Positions 26,066-37,480 are shown, counted from the first letter of the stretch. The stretch: 64,000 bases of DNA from Latrodectus hesperus (GCA_037975125.1 CM075860.1:41332782-41396781); one strand, 5' to 3'. The notes: a model not told the origin generated them from the sequence alone. Numbers and translations are program-made.

Positions 26066-27245
26066 ATAGATCAATGCACATTATTAAGAATGCGCAATAC
26101 ATATGTAATTTTAACATCGATTCTAACTTATTTTGATAATTATGTTAGAAAAATTGTTTAATCACAAAGAGTGTCATGTATGTGTTTTAAAATTAATTTT
26201 TATGTTCTACCTTTGTAAAGGATGAAAAATAAAATTAAACGGCAAAATATACAAACTTTGATGCATTGTATAACCAGTAAAATATGTATTAGATTTCAAG
26301 AAACTAATTATATTTTTTAAAACTATTTTGTTGAAATTTTAATTTTTGCATGCATTTTACTTAAATTCAGTAGGCAGAGTTATCATTATAAAAAAATAGT
26401 AATTATAACTAATATCTAATTTAATCGCTATCACTTGTTCTTAAAAATTACTTTTTAGTTACATTTAACTATAAATTCAATTTGAACTTTTGATTTTAAA
26501 ATGCCACTGTTTTAATTTTGGAGAGGTTTCTAATTAAAAGTGATCAACACTACAATTTTAGAAGTATTTATCACTATGAATCACCAAACTTACGATTTTA
26601 AATTCCTCTATAGCCTATTTAGCTTTTTGTTCGTATTAGTTCTTGTTTGTTTGCAATAGTTTAGTAGATTAAACCGGAATGATTGGATAATTGCCGCTGC
26701 AGGATAATTATACTTACGGGAATAAATCATTTTGAGAAATATGTGAATTCTAGAAACTTCCCCTCAATTATATTATAAACGACAATTACACGGCATTTAT
26801 GTTAATGTATTTAATGACAACTTTCTTGTTCACCTTTTGAAATTAATATATTTATTGACAACTTATTTTTCATCTTTTAAAAGAAATCATTTTGTAAGCA
26901 TTTTCAAAAAGGAAATAATTTTTCAAGTGATTATGTGTGTGATTTCGTAAATGTTCTATCGAAAGTTCTACGATTCTTTGTAGTTCGATTTTATAGTTTT
27001 TTCTTTTGTTACAAAAAACTTCTTGACTATAAAGGAATGTATCACCAGAAACGTTTCATTATACTTTTTAAATAACTTTATATGATTGAGTTTCAAAAAT
27101 TTTTCAGAAGATTTTTTTGTTGGAATAGAATATTTAGTAAGAAGCTCTTTGAGCTTTTCCGAAAGCATCACATCCAATCGAATCGCACTATTTTCTTACA
27201 AGGATTCGATAGTAGTTTACGTTTAAAATTTTACATAAATATGTA
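26066..27245. other. AT-rich non-coding stretch
   Basis: No gene-like signal. The ~70-codon minus-strand frame at about 26968-27177 is K/F/S/L-rich and looks like a chance ORF. Confidence 0.6.
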
Positions 27246-27248
27246 GGC

Positions 27249-27502
27249 ATACATTCCAGAATGTTCGAGCCTCCGGCTGGGCAAGGTTGACTCAGCCTTT
27301 CATCCCTTCAGTGGGTCGATTAACTGAGTACCAAGCATGCTTGGGAACTAAACACTGGGGGTCTTACGTTTGGCTCACCACCTAACTGGGACATATGCTT
27401 CGCACCCCAGGGCCCTCGGTCATGAAAACAGTTATGGGCACTGTAGGCCTTGGCCCACATGGGCTGTCGTGCAATGGAGTTTAGTTTATACATTCCATAA
27501 TG
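27249..27502 (+). mobile_element. 5'-truncated SINE with Ceph/Meta-type central domain and 15-bp TSD
   Basis: The element (27264-27487) starts inside a tRNA B-box (TTCGAGCC) and continues with CTCAGCCTTTCATCCCTTCA (from 27291) and GTGGGTCGATT, AGTACCAAGCATGCTTGGG. This resembles the conserved central domain known from cephalopod and other metazoan SINEs (TTTCATCCTTTCGGGGTCGA type). Its 3' part includes CCCCAGGGCCCTCGGTCATG and GTAGGCCTTGGCCCACATGG. It is flanked by ATACATTCCAGAATG (27249-27263) and ATACATTCCATAATG (27488-27502), a 15-bp duplication with one mismatch. Truncation at the B-box means this copy could not be transcribed from its own promoter. Confidence 0.8.
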
Positions 27503-29440
27503 CATTCAAATATTCGATATTCTTACATAATAAATGGTAAGTAATCATACAAATGAACGTATGATAGTCGAACATACGAAAATTTCATGATTTTGCATGA
27601 ACATTCATGAGTAAAATATTTCGTATCCATTCGATAGTTGACCAAATATATGTTCAGTATTCCCGTTAAGCATTTTACAGAAACATAGACTAGTATTTAA
27701 GAGTTTCTTATAAAAACATTCGGGGATTAAGCATGCAATCATTTAAAATACAAATAATTCTCCAAATCAGCCATGCAACTTAAACCAACTTCCAATGATC
27801 TTTGATAAAATAAGAATTTTAAAAATCTTCAGTTTTGATCTTTAATTTAATTTAGAATTTCATTCTATATAAATCTTTTGATTTTTGTTTTTCTTCCACT
27901 TTTTTATAAATGAACGAATGAAAAAAGATAACTATTAAAATGCTCGTAGAAGATCTACACACACAATTCTGCTTAAATTTTGAAGAAGGAAGGATATTCA
28001 TTTTTATATCTAGCTTAATTTGTGCATGGTGTTTTGTTAATAGTTTGCATTCTTTTTATATACACGCACACAGCAAAACAGTTTTATTTTAATTATTTCT
28101 ACATAAAGATTTAACGGTGAAATTTGTAAAATCCACCAATCATCTTCCTTATTGGTTACATTTAAAAGCATATCAGCTGTTTTGAAAAACTTAAGAAACA
28201 ATGCAATTTCCTTTTAAATATTAATGCAAGTGGTTGGCAATGCATATTTTTCAGACGAAAGCTATAAAAGTTAATTTGCAGGTGCACGCGATTTGATTTA
28301 GAATATTCGATTGACGTCTAAGACATTTCAAATAATGAGAAATTGACTATTTTGGGGAAAAAATTTTTTAATCGTGTGATCATTCCATATTGCTTGATCA
28401 CATCTGTAATCGAAAGAATTCAAACTGTTTTTGATTTCTAACTGATTGTTCAGCGCGTCTTGATACATAATGTCATTCTTTTTATGTCGGTTGTTCTCGC
28501 AGTTAATTTTGTTTGAGCAAATGGAAGTCTGAGTCAACAAATACTTTTACTTTAAAAATGAGTCATTCTCAATTTGAATTAATTCACATTTCTAAGCGTC
28601 TAATTTTGCCCCTACATTTGCAGCGCATTTCCTGCTAAATTCCTTTTACTTTGATGTTTTTGAAAGTTGAAATTTTTAATTATTTTTATGAACAGTTAGT
28701 CTTGTAAATAATGTTTTAGATCATCATTTAGCAAAAAAATAATTTAAAATTTAATATCACTCTAATTGCTATTATATTGCTTTGATTCTTTCATAAAGCT
28801 ATAATGAAAGAATTGTTGGAAAATTTTTCCATTCCCTTTTAACTTATCTATTCGAAAACAATTGTTAATGCAATTTTGAATTTCAATAGGAAATCTGAAA
28901 ACGAAACTTTTTATCAGTAATGATAGAATAAGATTTCAAAGTTTTATATTGTATCTAAATCACATTAGTTTTTCATTTTAATTCAATAGATAATATCAAA
29001 TCTTTTGTTAATTGAGCTATTTTTTTAAATTTAGTTTCTTAATTCAGACTTATATTTCACTCATTTAATAAACGAATTTTAATTTGACACCTTAGAAAAC
29101 GCGATCCTTTTTTTTAATGTTAATAATTACAAGAAAATATTACCTTTATTAAAAATGCTTTCGTTTGTTAAAATATCTGAACCTGTGAAAAATGCAATAA
29201 ACAAAAAATTCTTAGCTTTGTTGTATATTTTAAAATTATAAATTATTACTCAGAATTTAAATTTAGTTAAATTATTAAATTACTCTTCAGATTGTGATTT
29301 GATATATTCATAGTTGAAATACGTCGAATCGCAGTTTCAAAGCTCTAAGTTTTTCAATGAATAATGATATATACATTAATACACACAATAATCTTAATAT
29401 CTAGATGATGTATATAATCTAAGCGAGAGAAGGCAGATGC
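27503..29440. other. AT-rich non-coding stretch
   Basis: No supported gene. A 70-codon minus-strand frame at about 28328-28540 has a mixed composition but no ATG in a good context and no domain I recognise. Confidence 0.6.
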
Positions 29441-29441
29441 A

Positions 29442-29442
29442 C

Positions 29443-29534
<92 letters not shown>
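29442..29534. repeat. Compound (TG)n(TA)n microsatellite
   Basis: About ten TG units are followed directly by about 36 TA units. A CACGTG E-box overlaps the 5' edge (29441-29446). Confidence 0.97.
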
Positions 29535-29536
<2 letters not shown>

Positions 29537-29599
29537 ACATTTAAATTAAAAAGAAAATTATAGGTAATAAACTAGTGGAAACACACACTTATCTGATAC

Positions 29600-30065
29600 C
29601 TATTCTGCGCTCAGCGAGTGTGTAATATTGCGCAAGGACATTTTTTCCCTCTTTTTTTTACACCTTTGGTGTCTGGTGACAGTTGCAGTGCTGACTGCGA
29701 AATCATCGCCCTGTGCGATGACCCAGTGACGTCACCACCCCCTATCTTTTTTTCATTCTTCATATTTCTTGTTCTGTTAACAATCTTATCTATTGTCTTT
29801 GTAAAACAAGAGAATGGACTGCGCGTATTAATGACAGAGTGCAGGAGCGCGCGCACACTCGATAATTTCTCTTCTCATTTCGGAGATCCTTGCACCTTGT
29901 TATGCCTGAGGTTGGCGATCATTAAGAGTATGGTTTTGATTCCATATCCTTCGCTCGTCACGATTCTCCTGTGGGAAATGCGGCGGGGGCGGAGAAAAGG
30001 CCCCATTCCGCTTGTGGAAGGAGAAGTTTTCAGGATTCTGCACACAATTAAAAAGTCATGATTCC
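29600..30065. other. GC-elevated island with a perfect CRE
   Basis: It begins right after the (TG)n(TA)n tract and ends abruptly near 30060. It contains the palindrome GTGACGTCAC (29726-29735), GCGCGC at about 29848 and GC-rich GCGGGGGCGG at about 29981. The plus strand is open for 147 codons from a GTG at 29618, with one hydrophobic stretch (about codons 43-61), but there is no upstream in-frame ATG, promoter or recognisable domain. I favour a regulatory block. Confidence 0.45.
29726..29735. promoter_or_regulatory. Full CRE palindrome
   Basis: GTGACGTCAC contains the full CREB/ATF site TGACGTCA. The identical 10-mer occurs again at 47416-47425, and TGACGTCA a third time at 61071-61078. Confidence 0.6.
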
Positions 30066-33000
30066 CATTGTTACAAATAAAATCAGTGTCGAAGAAATTC
30101 ATTGTACAAAATACAGAAAAAAAAAGGATTGCTATGAATTTGATATCTTAGAACAATTTTGTCGTATGCCGTTATAAATAGTAGTCTTCATAATTTGTCA
30201 TTTAATTTTAAGGAATATGCATGACAAAATCTTCTCAAAACCTGATGGTAAACCACATTTGGTTGAAAATTCGGCAGAATGAAATAACGCCCACAAAGAG
30301 CTACATTGGAGAATTGCTGACTTTTTATTTTATGAATAAGAAAATGGCAAAAATTTTTTACTTAACATTTATTAATTACTCTCTATGAATATATTATTTT
30401 TATTTAAAAAAGTTGTAACTATATCCTAATTATACCGTTTAACAATCGTTCATATATGCAAAAACAGTATTTATGTGAAGTCATCCTGTCTATTAAAAAT
30501 TGTGTTTAAATAAAATAAGAGCTCTTAAAAATATTTATTTAAAAAAAAATGTTATTAACTGTCAACTCAATTTTGTTTTCGAAATCTTGCCCACCATTTG
30601 AACGTCAGTGTAACTATCAGGCGCGTATTGTATTCTATTGTGTTTTTGATCAATGCTACTAGACGTATATTTAAAAAAAGTAGCCTAATTCTGTTTTCTA
30701 ATAGATAAATATTTTTTATGTTAACGACTTCCTAAGTACTTGTTATTATTATCTTCTAATTTCAATTTATTGAAAGTGTCACATTCCAATTAGTTGGATG
30801 TGTTTGATATATTTTTTTCTCTCTCCAATAAATGGAAAATGTTCCATATCAAATTTACTTTGTATAAAAATTTTCATTACTTGTCTGCGTCTATACAAAA
30901 ACAGTAATCTGGATTCACTTTAAAATTTTTCATAAATAAATAGATAAAACTTTCCAATATAAAGATAATAATTATTTCAGGCAGACTAATGAATTAATTT
31001 ATTGATTAAATATATAATTTTTAGTTTAATTATATAGTTTTTAAAATTGATCAGTTAAAAGCATTTGTTCATGAAAATGATTCAGGCCTTTAACTACTTC
31101 ACTACCTCTTAAAATAATTCATTCGATTATAAGTTAATCGTTTTGATGTGTATTTTCACAGTACATGTATTCCTTAAGACTTGGCATTAATATATCTGAC
31201 AGGCTTTAGTTCAACATTTTATTAAATCAAAATCAAATCCAAATTATTTTTATAGTAATTTTAGTTGACTGATTCCAGATTAATGTAAGAAACTATGGAG
31301 GAAAAAAACTTCTGGAATGTTTAATTTAAAATAACGGCTTCTCTCTCTCTATTTATTTTAATTAGACTTTCAACAAAGGCTACTGTTTCTTTAGAAAAAC
31401 AAACCTAATATATAATGAGAACTAATAAATTTCAAATATAATTTTGAAAAGGTATTTTTAGTTCGTTAGTTATTTTTCGCTTAAATCAAAACATTAAAAG
31501 ATGCATACTAATAAGAATTACAATTTAAATATGTAAAATCTTTTAGGTAATATATTTATGCTTGGTTTTCCAAAATTAAAATATTTTTCCCGTAATAATT
31601 TTCAATAGATTATACAAGTCCATTAAAACGAATGGGCGCAATAACGCAGTCATTGAGTGTTTGATTGCCAAACAAGAATTTTTAACAGATTTTCCTCCAT
31701 AAAATTATTAAAATTACATTGTTTGCGTGACATTAAAGAGTTAATTAACATGATGTTGTGATGTTTTTCTCAAAACTCGGAATAATTACATTTGTTTTCC
31801 CTGAGTATAAATGCTCTTTCTCTCTGATCAGATTAAGGCTTTGTCGAGAGCATTGCAACATTTAGCAGATTTCGTGTTCTAAACTTCAATTGTAATATTT
31901 TTTATTCGTTTTCTACTGTTATTAACATCCTTTTCATTATTTTGACATGATTTTCCTTTTTTAAACTCGTCTATTTCTGAATGGTTATAGTTCTATTCAA
32001 TTCAACAATTTATGGGTTCGATTCCCACCTTAGGGTATGTCTGTCAATGAATATTCTAGGAAATGAAGAAAGTAGAGAGTTGTAAACACGTCTATTTCTG
32101 AATGGTTATAGATTCTGAATGGCATTTCTGAATGGCAAGATTGAAATCCACAAATTTTAGCTAATGGTGGAGTTAATTACGTATTTTAGAAAAGATTTTC
32201 GAGAAACAGATTACTATTACTGACAAATTACGTGTTGATTTTGTTTTAATGAAATTTTTAGTTCTATTACTTTAAAACGTGTTAAAAATGTGACAAAAAA
32301 TATTATTTGTTAAAATTTATTTTTATTAAAAACAAAGCTCAACATTTCTAATAATAACAAACTCTTGAAATAGTATATAAAAATTACTAACTTTGAACTT
32401 ATCACGAATAATTTTCCTTTAAATCTTAAGTATTTTTGAATGCTTATTATTTCCATGGGCAATATTTGTTATCAGTGATTAATTATATTTGTTGATGGAA
32501 AAGAATTATAATAAAAATAACTTCTTCGGAGTGAAATTAAAACTATTGTTTTAAGAGAAAAATATTAAAGTTTGTGATAAAACCTTGTAATAAAACCTTA
32601 TAATTAAAATGAATTTATTGCCAATTGATTTATTTCATATATTAAAAAAATAATCGAAATTGAAAAGGAACTTCCTTTTTTTAAGTTATAGCAAATGCTA
32701 TAACTTTCCACTCTTAGAAAGTTTTGATTTTTATAACCCAGTGTGTTATAAATTCTAATTTAAAATTAACTATTTTATATGTACCATCAGGTAAAATGAT
32801 TTCTTTGCATAAATGCATGGTAAGCTGTATGCATTTTGTGCTATGTGAGGAATGGGAGAAAAGTTTAGGCTAAACTGATAACTACCGAAACAACGTCTTT
32901 TAAAAAGTAGTTTACTAAAAACTGTTTTTTTTTTAATATTTATTTTTAAATACTATCGAGAGAATATTTTAAAATGTATATGAAAAAAATAATTATGTAT

Positions 33001-33230
33001 GTGTGTGTGTTTAAATAATCCTCAAACTTATGTATTTTCAATAACTTTTAAGTTAATATATTTTAATTTTCTAGTGTTTTTAAATTTAAGAAAAATCTCG
33101 TTTTTTTCTTTCAAATTATATAGTAACATGTTTGAAAAAAATATTAAAACACGAATATAGAAACGATATGTATTCAAAAGGTATTTTTAGTAATACGTGA
33201 CAAATGGTTAAGTTCATGTTTTTCCATTAT
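30066..33230. other. AT-rich non-coding stretch
   Basis: No gene-like signal. It contains SINE copy D with its internal duplication (about 31968-32111) and a short CT run at about 31341. Confidence 0.6.
31968..32160 (+). mobile_element. tRNA-derived SINE copy D with duplicated head
   Basis: A head (GAATGGTTATAG at 31979) and a well-kept B-box (GGGTTCGATTCCCA, 32014-32027) identify the SINE family. A 23-bp stretch (31968-31990) is repeated exactly at 32089-32111, 121 bp downstream. The repeat includes the SINE head, so it is a duplication of part of the element rather than a simple target-site duplication. The following 40 bp repeats TTCTGAATGG twice more. Confidence 0.6.
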
Positions 33231-33293
33231 TCCTTTAGGAAACGTAATCTGGACTGTCGAGTCGCCACTTGACTTATTGCTTTGTTATCGCTC

Positions 33294-33951
33294 TTTTGGC
33301 GCGATAACATCGGCGCCAAATAAGCCGCCAACGAAGCGGGCGAGGTGACGAAAATGCTATAATAATGGTAACCGCCGAGAGATGGCGTAATTGCTCCAGC
33401 GAAAATGTCGAGCCCGATCGTTTTAGCCTCCCCCTCCTTCATTTTCCCGTCCTCCCCTGTCTCTCCTCTCGTCTCTCTCCAGAAGTAATTGTAACCAATA
33501 AAAAGAGAGGACAGTATTCGCGCCTCCTTCCCATTGGCTCCCAACCCGGCAATTCTTAAAAATTAATTACAAAAGAAAAAAAAAACTGTTTAGCAGCCCG
33601 GCTCTGTTGTTTCTGCCTATCAGTCCAGTTGTCCATGTAGATCACGGAAGGAGTGTGTGTAGAGGAATTTTCTTCCCTGCGGAGAAGGACTACGTTTTTT
33701 TGTTTGTTACTTTTGTTTGTGTTTTTGTTTCTCTACTTGGCGCTCGACGGCCGCTTCTGTTGACGGATTGTGTTGGTGTCTCCGTTTGCATCTACTTGTG
33801 GGAATTAAAAAAAAATTAAACACTCGCTTTTTCTGATGGAATGGGTTACTTCTGCTGCAGCTGTTCGGAAAAGCATCTTCTGATTCAGCCTTCTCCTGTC
33901 GATATCGTCTGCTGCGGTGCGTGGGGTGTTCGTTCTCCCTGCTTTCAACAG
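33294..33951 (+). promoter_or_regulatory. Candidate TATA-less promoter and 5' leader exon
   Basis: In order on the plus strand: TTTTGGCGCG (33294-33303) and CGGCGCCAAA (33311-33320), an inverted pair of E2F-like sites; a CTCF-like AGATGGCG core (33380-33387); CCAAT (33495-33499) and its inverse ATTGG (33533-33537); and TCAGTC (33620-33625), a perfect match to the arthropod initiator, 85-125 bp after the CCAAT boxes. No TATA box lies at the expected -30, and a canonical DPE is not evident. Downstream, a start-stop mini-uORF (ATGTAG, 33635-33640) is followed by ATG codons at 33836 and 33841, then a 5' splice donor CAG/GTCAGT at 33951/33952. The order fits a TATA-less promoter and first exon of a housekeeping or developmental gene, but no transcript is shown. 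Confidence 0.4.
33841..33951 (+). CDS. Candidate first coding exon, 37 codons (hypothetical, partial)
   Basis: The ATG at 33841 has G at -3 and G at +4, a strong context. The frame begins MGYFCCSCSEKHLL, with glycine after Met and cysteines at 5, 6 and 8, a pattern compatible with N-terminal lipidation, and runs 37 codons to a phase-0 donor (CAG/GTCAGT). If unspliced it continues to a stop at about 34090 (83 codons). A competing ATG at 33836 in another frame gives only 15 codons. I recognise no family, and no downstream exon is visible in the remaining 30 kb, so if real the next intron is very long or the exon is a 5' UTR. Confidence 0.2.
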
Positions 33952-33989
33952 GTCAGTTCCTTTTGTGTTATGTTTACCTTTGAATTTCT

Positions 33990-34030
33990 CCTAGGGGGAG
34001 GGAGCGGGGTGACAGGTTGGGTGTCGGGAT
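33990..34030 (+). other. G-run cluster (possible G-quadruplex)
   Basis: Five runs of three or more G (33994-33998, 34000-34002, 34006-34009, 34019-34021, 34026-34028) occur within 35 bases just downstream of the candidate splice donor. One loop is about 9 nt, so stability is uncertain. Confidence 0.35.
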
Positions 34031-34099
34031 TTTCTGAGTTATACGCGATGCCGTGTACGTTATTTACTTTACTCCTCTGTTTACATCCCTAACATCTAA

Positions 34100-36000
34100 A
34101 CTGTATTCAGAAGCTAAGAACTTCAAATCTTTCAAATTGAAACTTAAAATAATTAATTTATTAGTTTAAATGTTGTATCAATGCTAGTAACTCTTTAAAA
34201 AGCTAATTTATATATAAAGCTTAATATAACATACCAGATAAATATATTTTAATTAGCTATGTTAGTAATAATTTTTAACTATTCTTTTTATATTTTAAAG
34301 TTAACTTTATTATTTCATTTTTACATATAGTTTAGCATATTTTGATTTGGAAATTAACTTCAAGTGACGCTGTTTACGTCCCGATTTCTGTTCTGTATGT
34401 ATGCAGTTATTTTCTGTCTGTTGAGTTAAGAATACCAAGTTTTATAGATTCCATAAATTTATAGATTTTTAACAAAATTCATGTGCGAAAAATTTCGGAA
34501 TTATTCGCGAAACATTGTTAACATACATTGTTCTAGTCACAATGTTTGCTTCATTTAAATCTATATCCTTGAATTTAAAAATCTGCTATCATTAAAAGCA
34601 CCAATTAACTTAATTTTTAAATTACTTATTTTGAATCATCCCATAAATTATATTCAGGATTTTAATCATTCGTGTTTCGCCTAGGTCATAATAATAACTC
34701 AGGTGTAATTTAAAAATCAGGAAAAAATATTAATTAAAGAAGAATTTTGAAATACAGTATTACTTTATATATATATTCTTAGATTGTTTTATGATGTCCT
34801 TGGTGCGATTATTGTTACCCGCAATTATGATAAGTTATTTTTTATGAAATCACGAAAAATTTCTTTAATAATAGTGTTATTAAATCCATTGTGTGGATTC
34901 GTTAGTTATTATTCATTGTTTACACACTGAAAAATATTTTTACTATTACTAGAAAACGATTAACGGTACTGGTGGAATTACCCGTCGAATTCGATTAAAA
35001 AGTTTATCAATGGACTTAAACTTTATTTGTTATTCAATAGCTAATTTTTGTATTCATTTTAAACTTTGATCGTTTGGAATGAAAAATTTATAAAAAAAAT
35101 TACTAACAAAAAAATGTTCAACACTGGTGTGTTCATTTGAAATTATTTTCGAAAGATTAATTCGAATATAGTTATTTAAACATTAATTTTTTGAAAACTG
35201 ATGAAAATTTTTATCTGTTTTTATCATTAAATAAATATGTAAACTTTTTCGTAAAAGTATTGATTCATGTGAGAAATATAAAATCTAAGATTAAAAATTA
35301 TTTTTTGTTAAATCATGATTTTTCATTTAGCTTTAATTAAAATTTAATTATTGCTTTCTTGTTTGTTTTTTATTTATCTTTAAGCAAAGTTTTTCACGTG
35401 TAGTTTCAGAGAAATTGTATCATTTTAAGTATTCCCAAATAACTGTATTTTAACCTTTTAACATTGTTAGTTGGATGCTTTTTTTATGAAAACTCGTATA
35501 CTATTTAGTTTACATCTTAGATTATTAATTAAGGATAAGTAACGATTTTTTTTAACTATATATCTATAAAGTTACTGTTAAAGAGCTAAATAAGCCGGTT
35601 GATAAATTGCGTGTACATTTAATTTATAAAAAAAGAAATGTAAATAAATACATCTGGGTCTTAAAACAAGAGAATTGTTTAATTTAGCTTTTAAGTTTTA
35701 TATTAAAATTTTCTAATTTATTACAAAGATGTTGCTTATTAACTTCATGGAGTCATTTCTTCAATAAAATTAGATACGTGCCAGTAAAGTTAAGAATTTA
35801 AAATATATAACTGTGTCAGGAGTTTAAAATTGGATAATTGTTTAGTTTCTAAATTTTATATCAAAATCACCGGAATTTTATTACGAAGATGTTTCGTATT
35901 GATTTCATTCTTATGAGTCTTCAACTTCATAGCGAAATCTTTCGTAGACTTTAAAGGGAGAAAAAATCACTTAACACGAAATGACTTTCTTTGCGATTGA
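34100..36000. other. AT-rich non-coding stretch
   Basis: No gene-like signal apart from the diverged duplication at 35656-35935. If the promoter at 33.6 kb is real, this would be first-intron sequence. Confidence 0.6.
35656..35935 (+). repeat. Diverged tandem duplication, period about 160 bp
   Basis: The stretch at 35656-35775 matches 35818-35935 in order: GTCTTAAAAC/AGTTTAAAAT, AATTGTTTA, TTTTATAT(T/C)AAAAT, TTATTAC(A/G)AAGATGTT and CTTCATGGAGT/TTATGAGTC. Differences are numerous, so the duplication is old. Confidence 0.7.
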
Positions 36001-36184
36001 AGGGCGCCTCCACATTGGTAAAAAATAACCAATTAAGTGTGAAGTATATCAGGTCCGGATACGGACAGACAGCCAAGTGGATGATGTCTGGAGATTGTTT
36101 ATGTCGCCACGACCTTACAGCATTTCCATAGAAAAATGTGCTCTCACCACTACGACTGCCAGCCCCCCTCACCCCGAACTTACC

Positions 36185-36229
36185 TCCCCTGACCCTCTGT
36201 TTGTTCGGATGTTCTCCCCTCTGTGCCAT
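36185..36229 (-). CDS. Candidate minus-strand first coding exon, 15 codons (hypothetical)
   Basis: On the minus strand an ATG (36229-36227, G at +4) opens a frame reading MAQRGEHPNKQRVRG, which meets GGGGAG followed by GTAAGT, an almost ideal 5' donor (GT near 36183-36182). Without splicing the frame continues to about 35951 (92 codons). No promoter element is clear on that strand, though the GAGA palindrome lies about 30-50 bp upstream. The product is not recognised. Confidence 0.15.
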
Positions 36230-36258
36230 CTGTGATGTCTGGAGAAAGGGGGCTTTCT

Positions 36259-36276
36259 CTCTCTCTCGAGAGAGAG
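36259..36276. promoter_or_regulatory. 18-bp GAGA/CTCTC palindrome
   Basis: CTCTCTCTCGAGAGAGAG is a perfect palindrome made of (CT)n meeting (GA)n. GAGA-binding proteins recognise such repeats in insects; whether an equivalent factor uses them in this organism is not known to me. Confidence 0.6.
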
Positions 36277-36410
36277 CAAGTGTAGGGTTGCTAGGGTGTT
36301 GATTTCCTGGATTAGGGTGGTGTTAGTTTTAGCAGTTGCTTCTTTCTTCGATTGGTTTCAAGATCGCTTGCCTGTTTCGCTAACTAGGTATGCGTTGCCA
36401 TTGGACTACT

Positions 36411-37480
36411 TTGTCTAAAAATAATTCTTATTCTTTGTACCTTTAAAACCTTTTAAATTGAATTTCAAGTACTTATTGGATTAACGGGTCATAAAATCAT
36501 CAGGATCATCAACATTTTAGAACAAAGCCAAATTATTTATTTAGTTTTTGTTGGTATAGTAAATACTCATCTTTCAAACATCACCCTTACCTCTACGTTG
36601 AATTTAAGATTCATTATACACCTTTATTTTTTTTCAGCTGTTATATTCACGTTAATAAACTGTAATCTTAAGTTGTGAGCAAATCAAAACTTGCATCATT
36701 ATGTAATGAAATGTTATATTACATCACATTGCCAATCTGCATGTTATCGATATATCGGAATCGTAATCGTCTGTCTTCGATACATTGGCTTTATAATCAA
36801 TAAGATATTCGTAAAATTAGGTTATGTGTCATTTATTTAACTAATAAAGTTGGTTTTACCGGAAATAATTTATTTTTTGAAATCTTGAATTACAAATTAA
36901 GGCTTTAGTTACTGAGAATAAACAGCATTTGACAGTAAAAATATAAGAAATTGAACTTAAAGTAGGCTAATTAATTTAAATGAACTTAGAACTTGTGATA
37001 TTATCTGAACATTCTGTATAAATTGATAATTGATTCTATTTTATTAAATTGCTATGTATTCTATTAATTAAAACCCATAAGTTACAAAGATTTTTTTATT
37101 AGAAAGTTTGTAAGATGACTCCTCAATCGTAGCTTACACAGTAATCCTCGCAAAATAAAAAAAAATTATTCAGAAAATATTATGGATCATTTAAACAACA
37201 ATTCTCCGGTACAAAAAGATAAGAGTAGAGGGTTAAAAGTCATGCATGTAAATAAGTTTGTTTTGCATCAGTTTTTCAATTCAAATCGTATTCTGATATT
37301 TAATTTCTTCAAAAATGGTTAAATTATTGATGTCAACGGACATCTTTATTAGAATATTCAGCTTGATCAAATAGAGATTTGCTGGAGTGCTAATCGTGTT
37401 TGGGCTTAGTCTTATTGTTCGCGGAGCTATTAGAAACAGTTCACAGTTCAATGTCTTTTATTAAAAAAATTTCTTTTAAC
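36411..37480. other. AT-rich non-coding stretch
   Basis: I see nothing gene-like in it. Confidence 0.6.

Larger units (their letters stand above)
36000..36410. other. GC-elevated island with GAGA palindrome
   Basis: Mixed composition with C-rich (about 36160-36190) and G-rich stretches. It contains the 18-bp palindrome at 36259-36276, a CTCF-like AGATGGCA core on the minus strand (36231-36224) and the minus-strand ATG-to-donor candidate at 36185-36229. Confidence 0.45.

Noticed and set aside
29618..30061. 147-codon open plus-strand frame, the longest in the window
   Set aside because: It begins at GTG with no in-frame ATG at the start, shows no domain and coincides with a GC island where stops are rarer. 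A chance frame is simpler.
31806..31833. TATAAAT followed by TCAGAT as a possible promoter
   Set aside because: The box-to-initiator spacing is about 24 bp, too short, and the surroundings are AT-rich where TATA-like strings are common.
33227..33544. 105-codon minus-strand frame across the candidate promoter
   Set aside because: It starts at TTG, has no domain and is antisense to the stronger plus-strand promoter signals.
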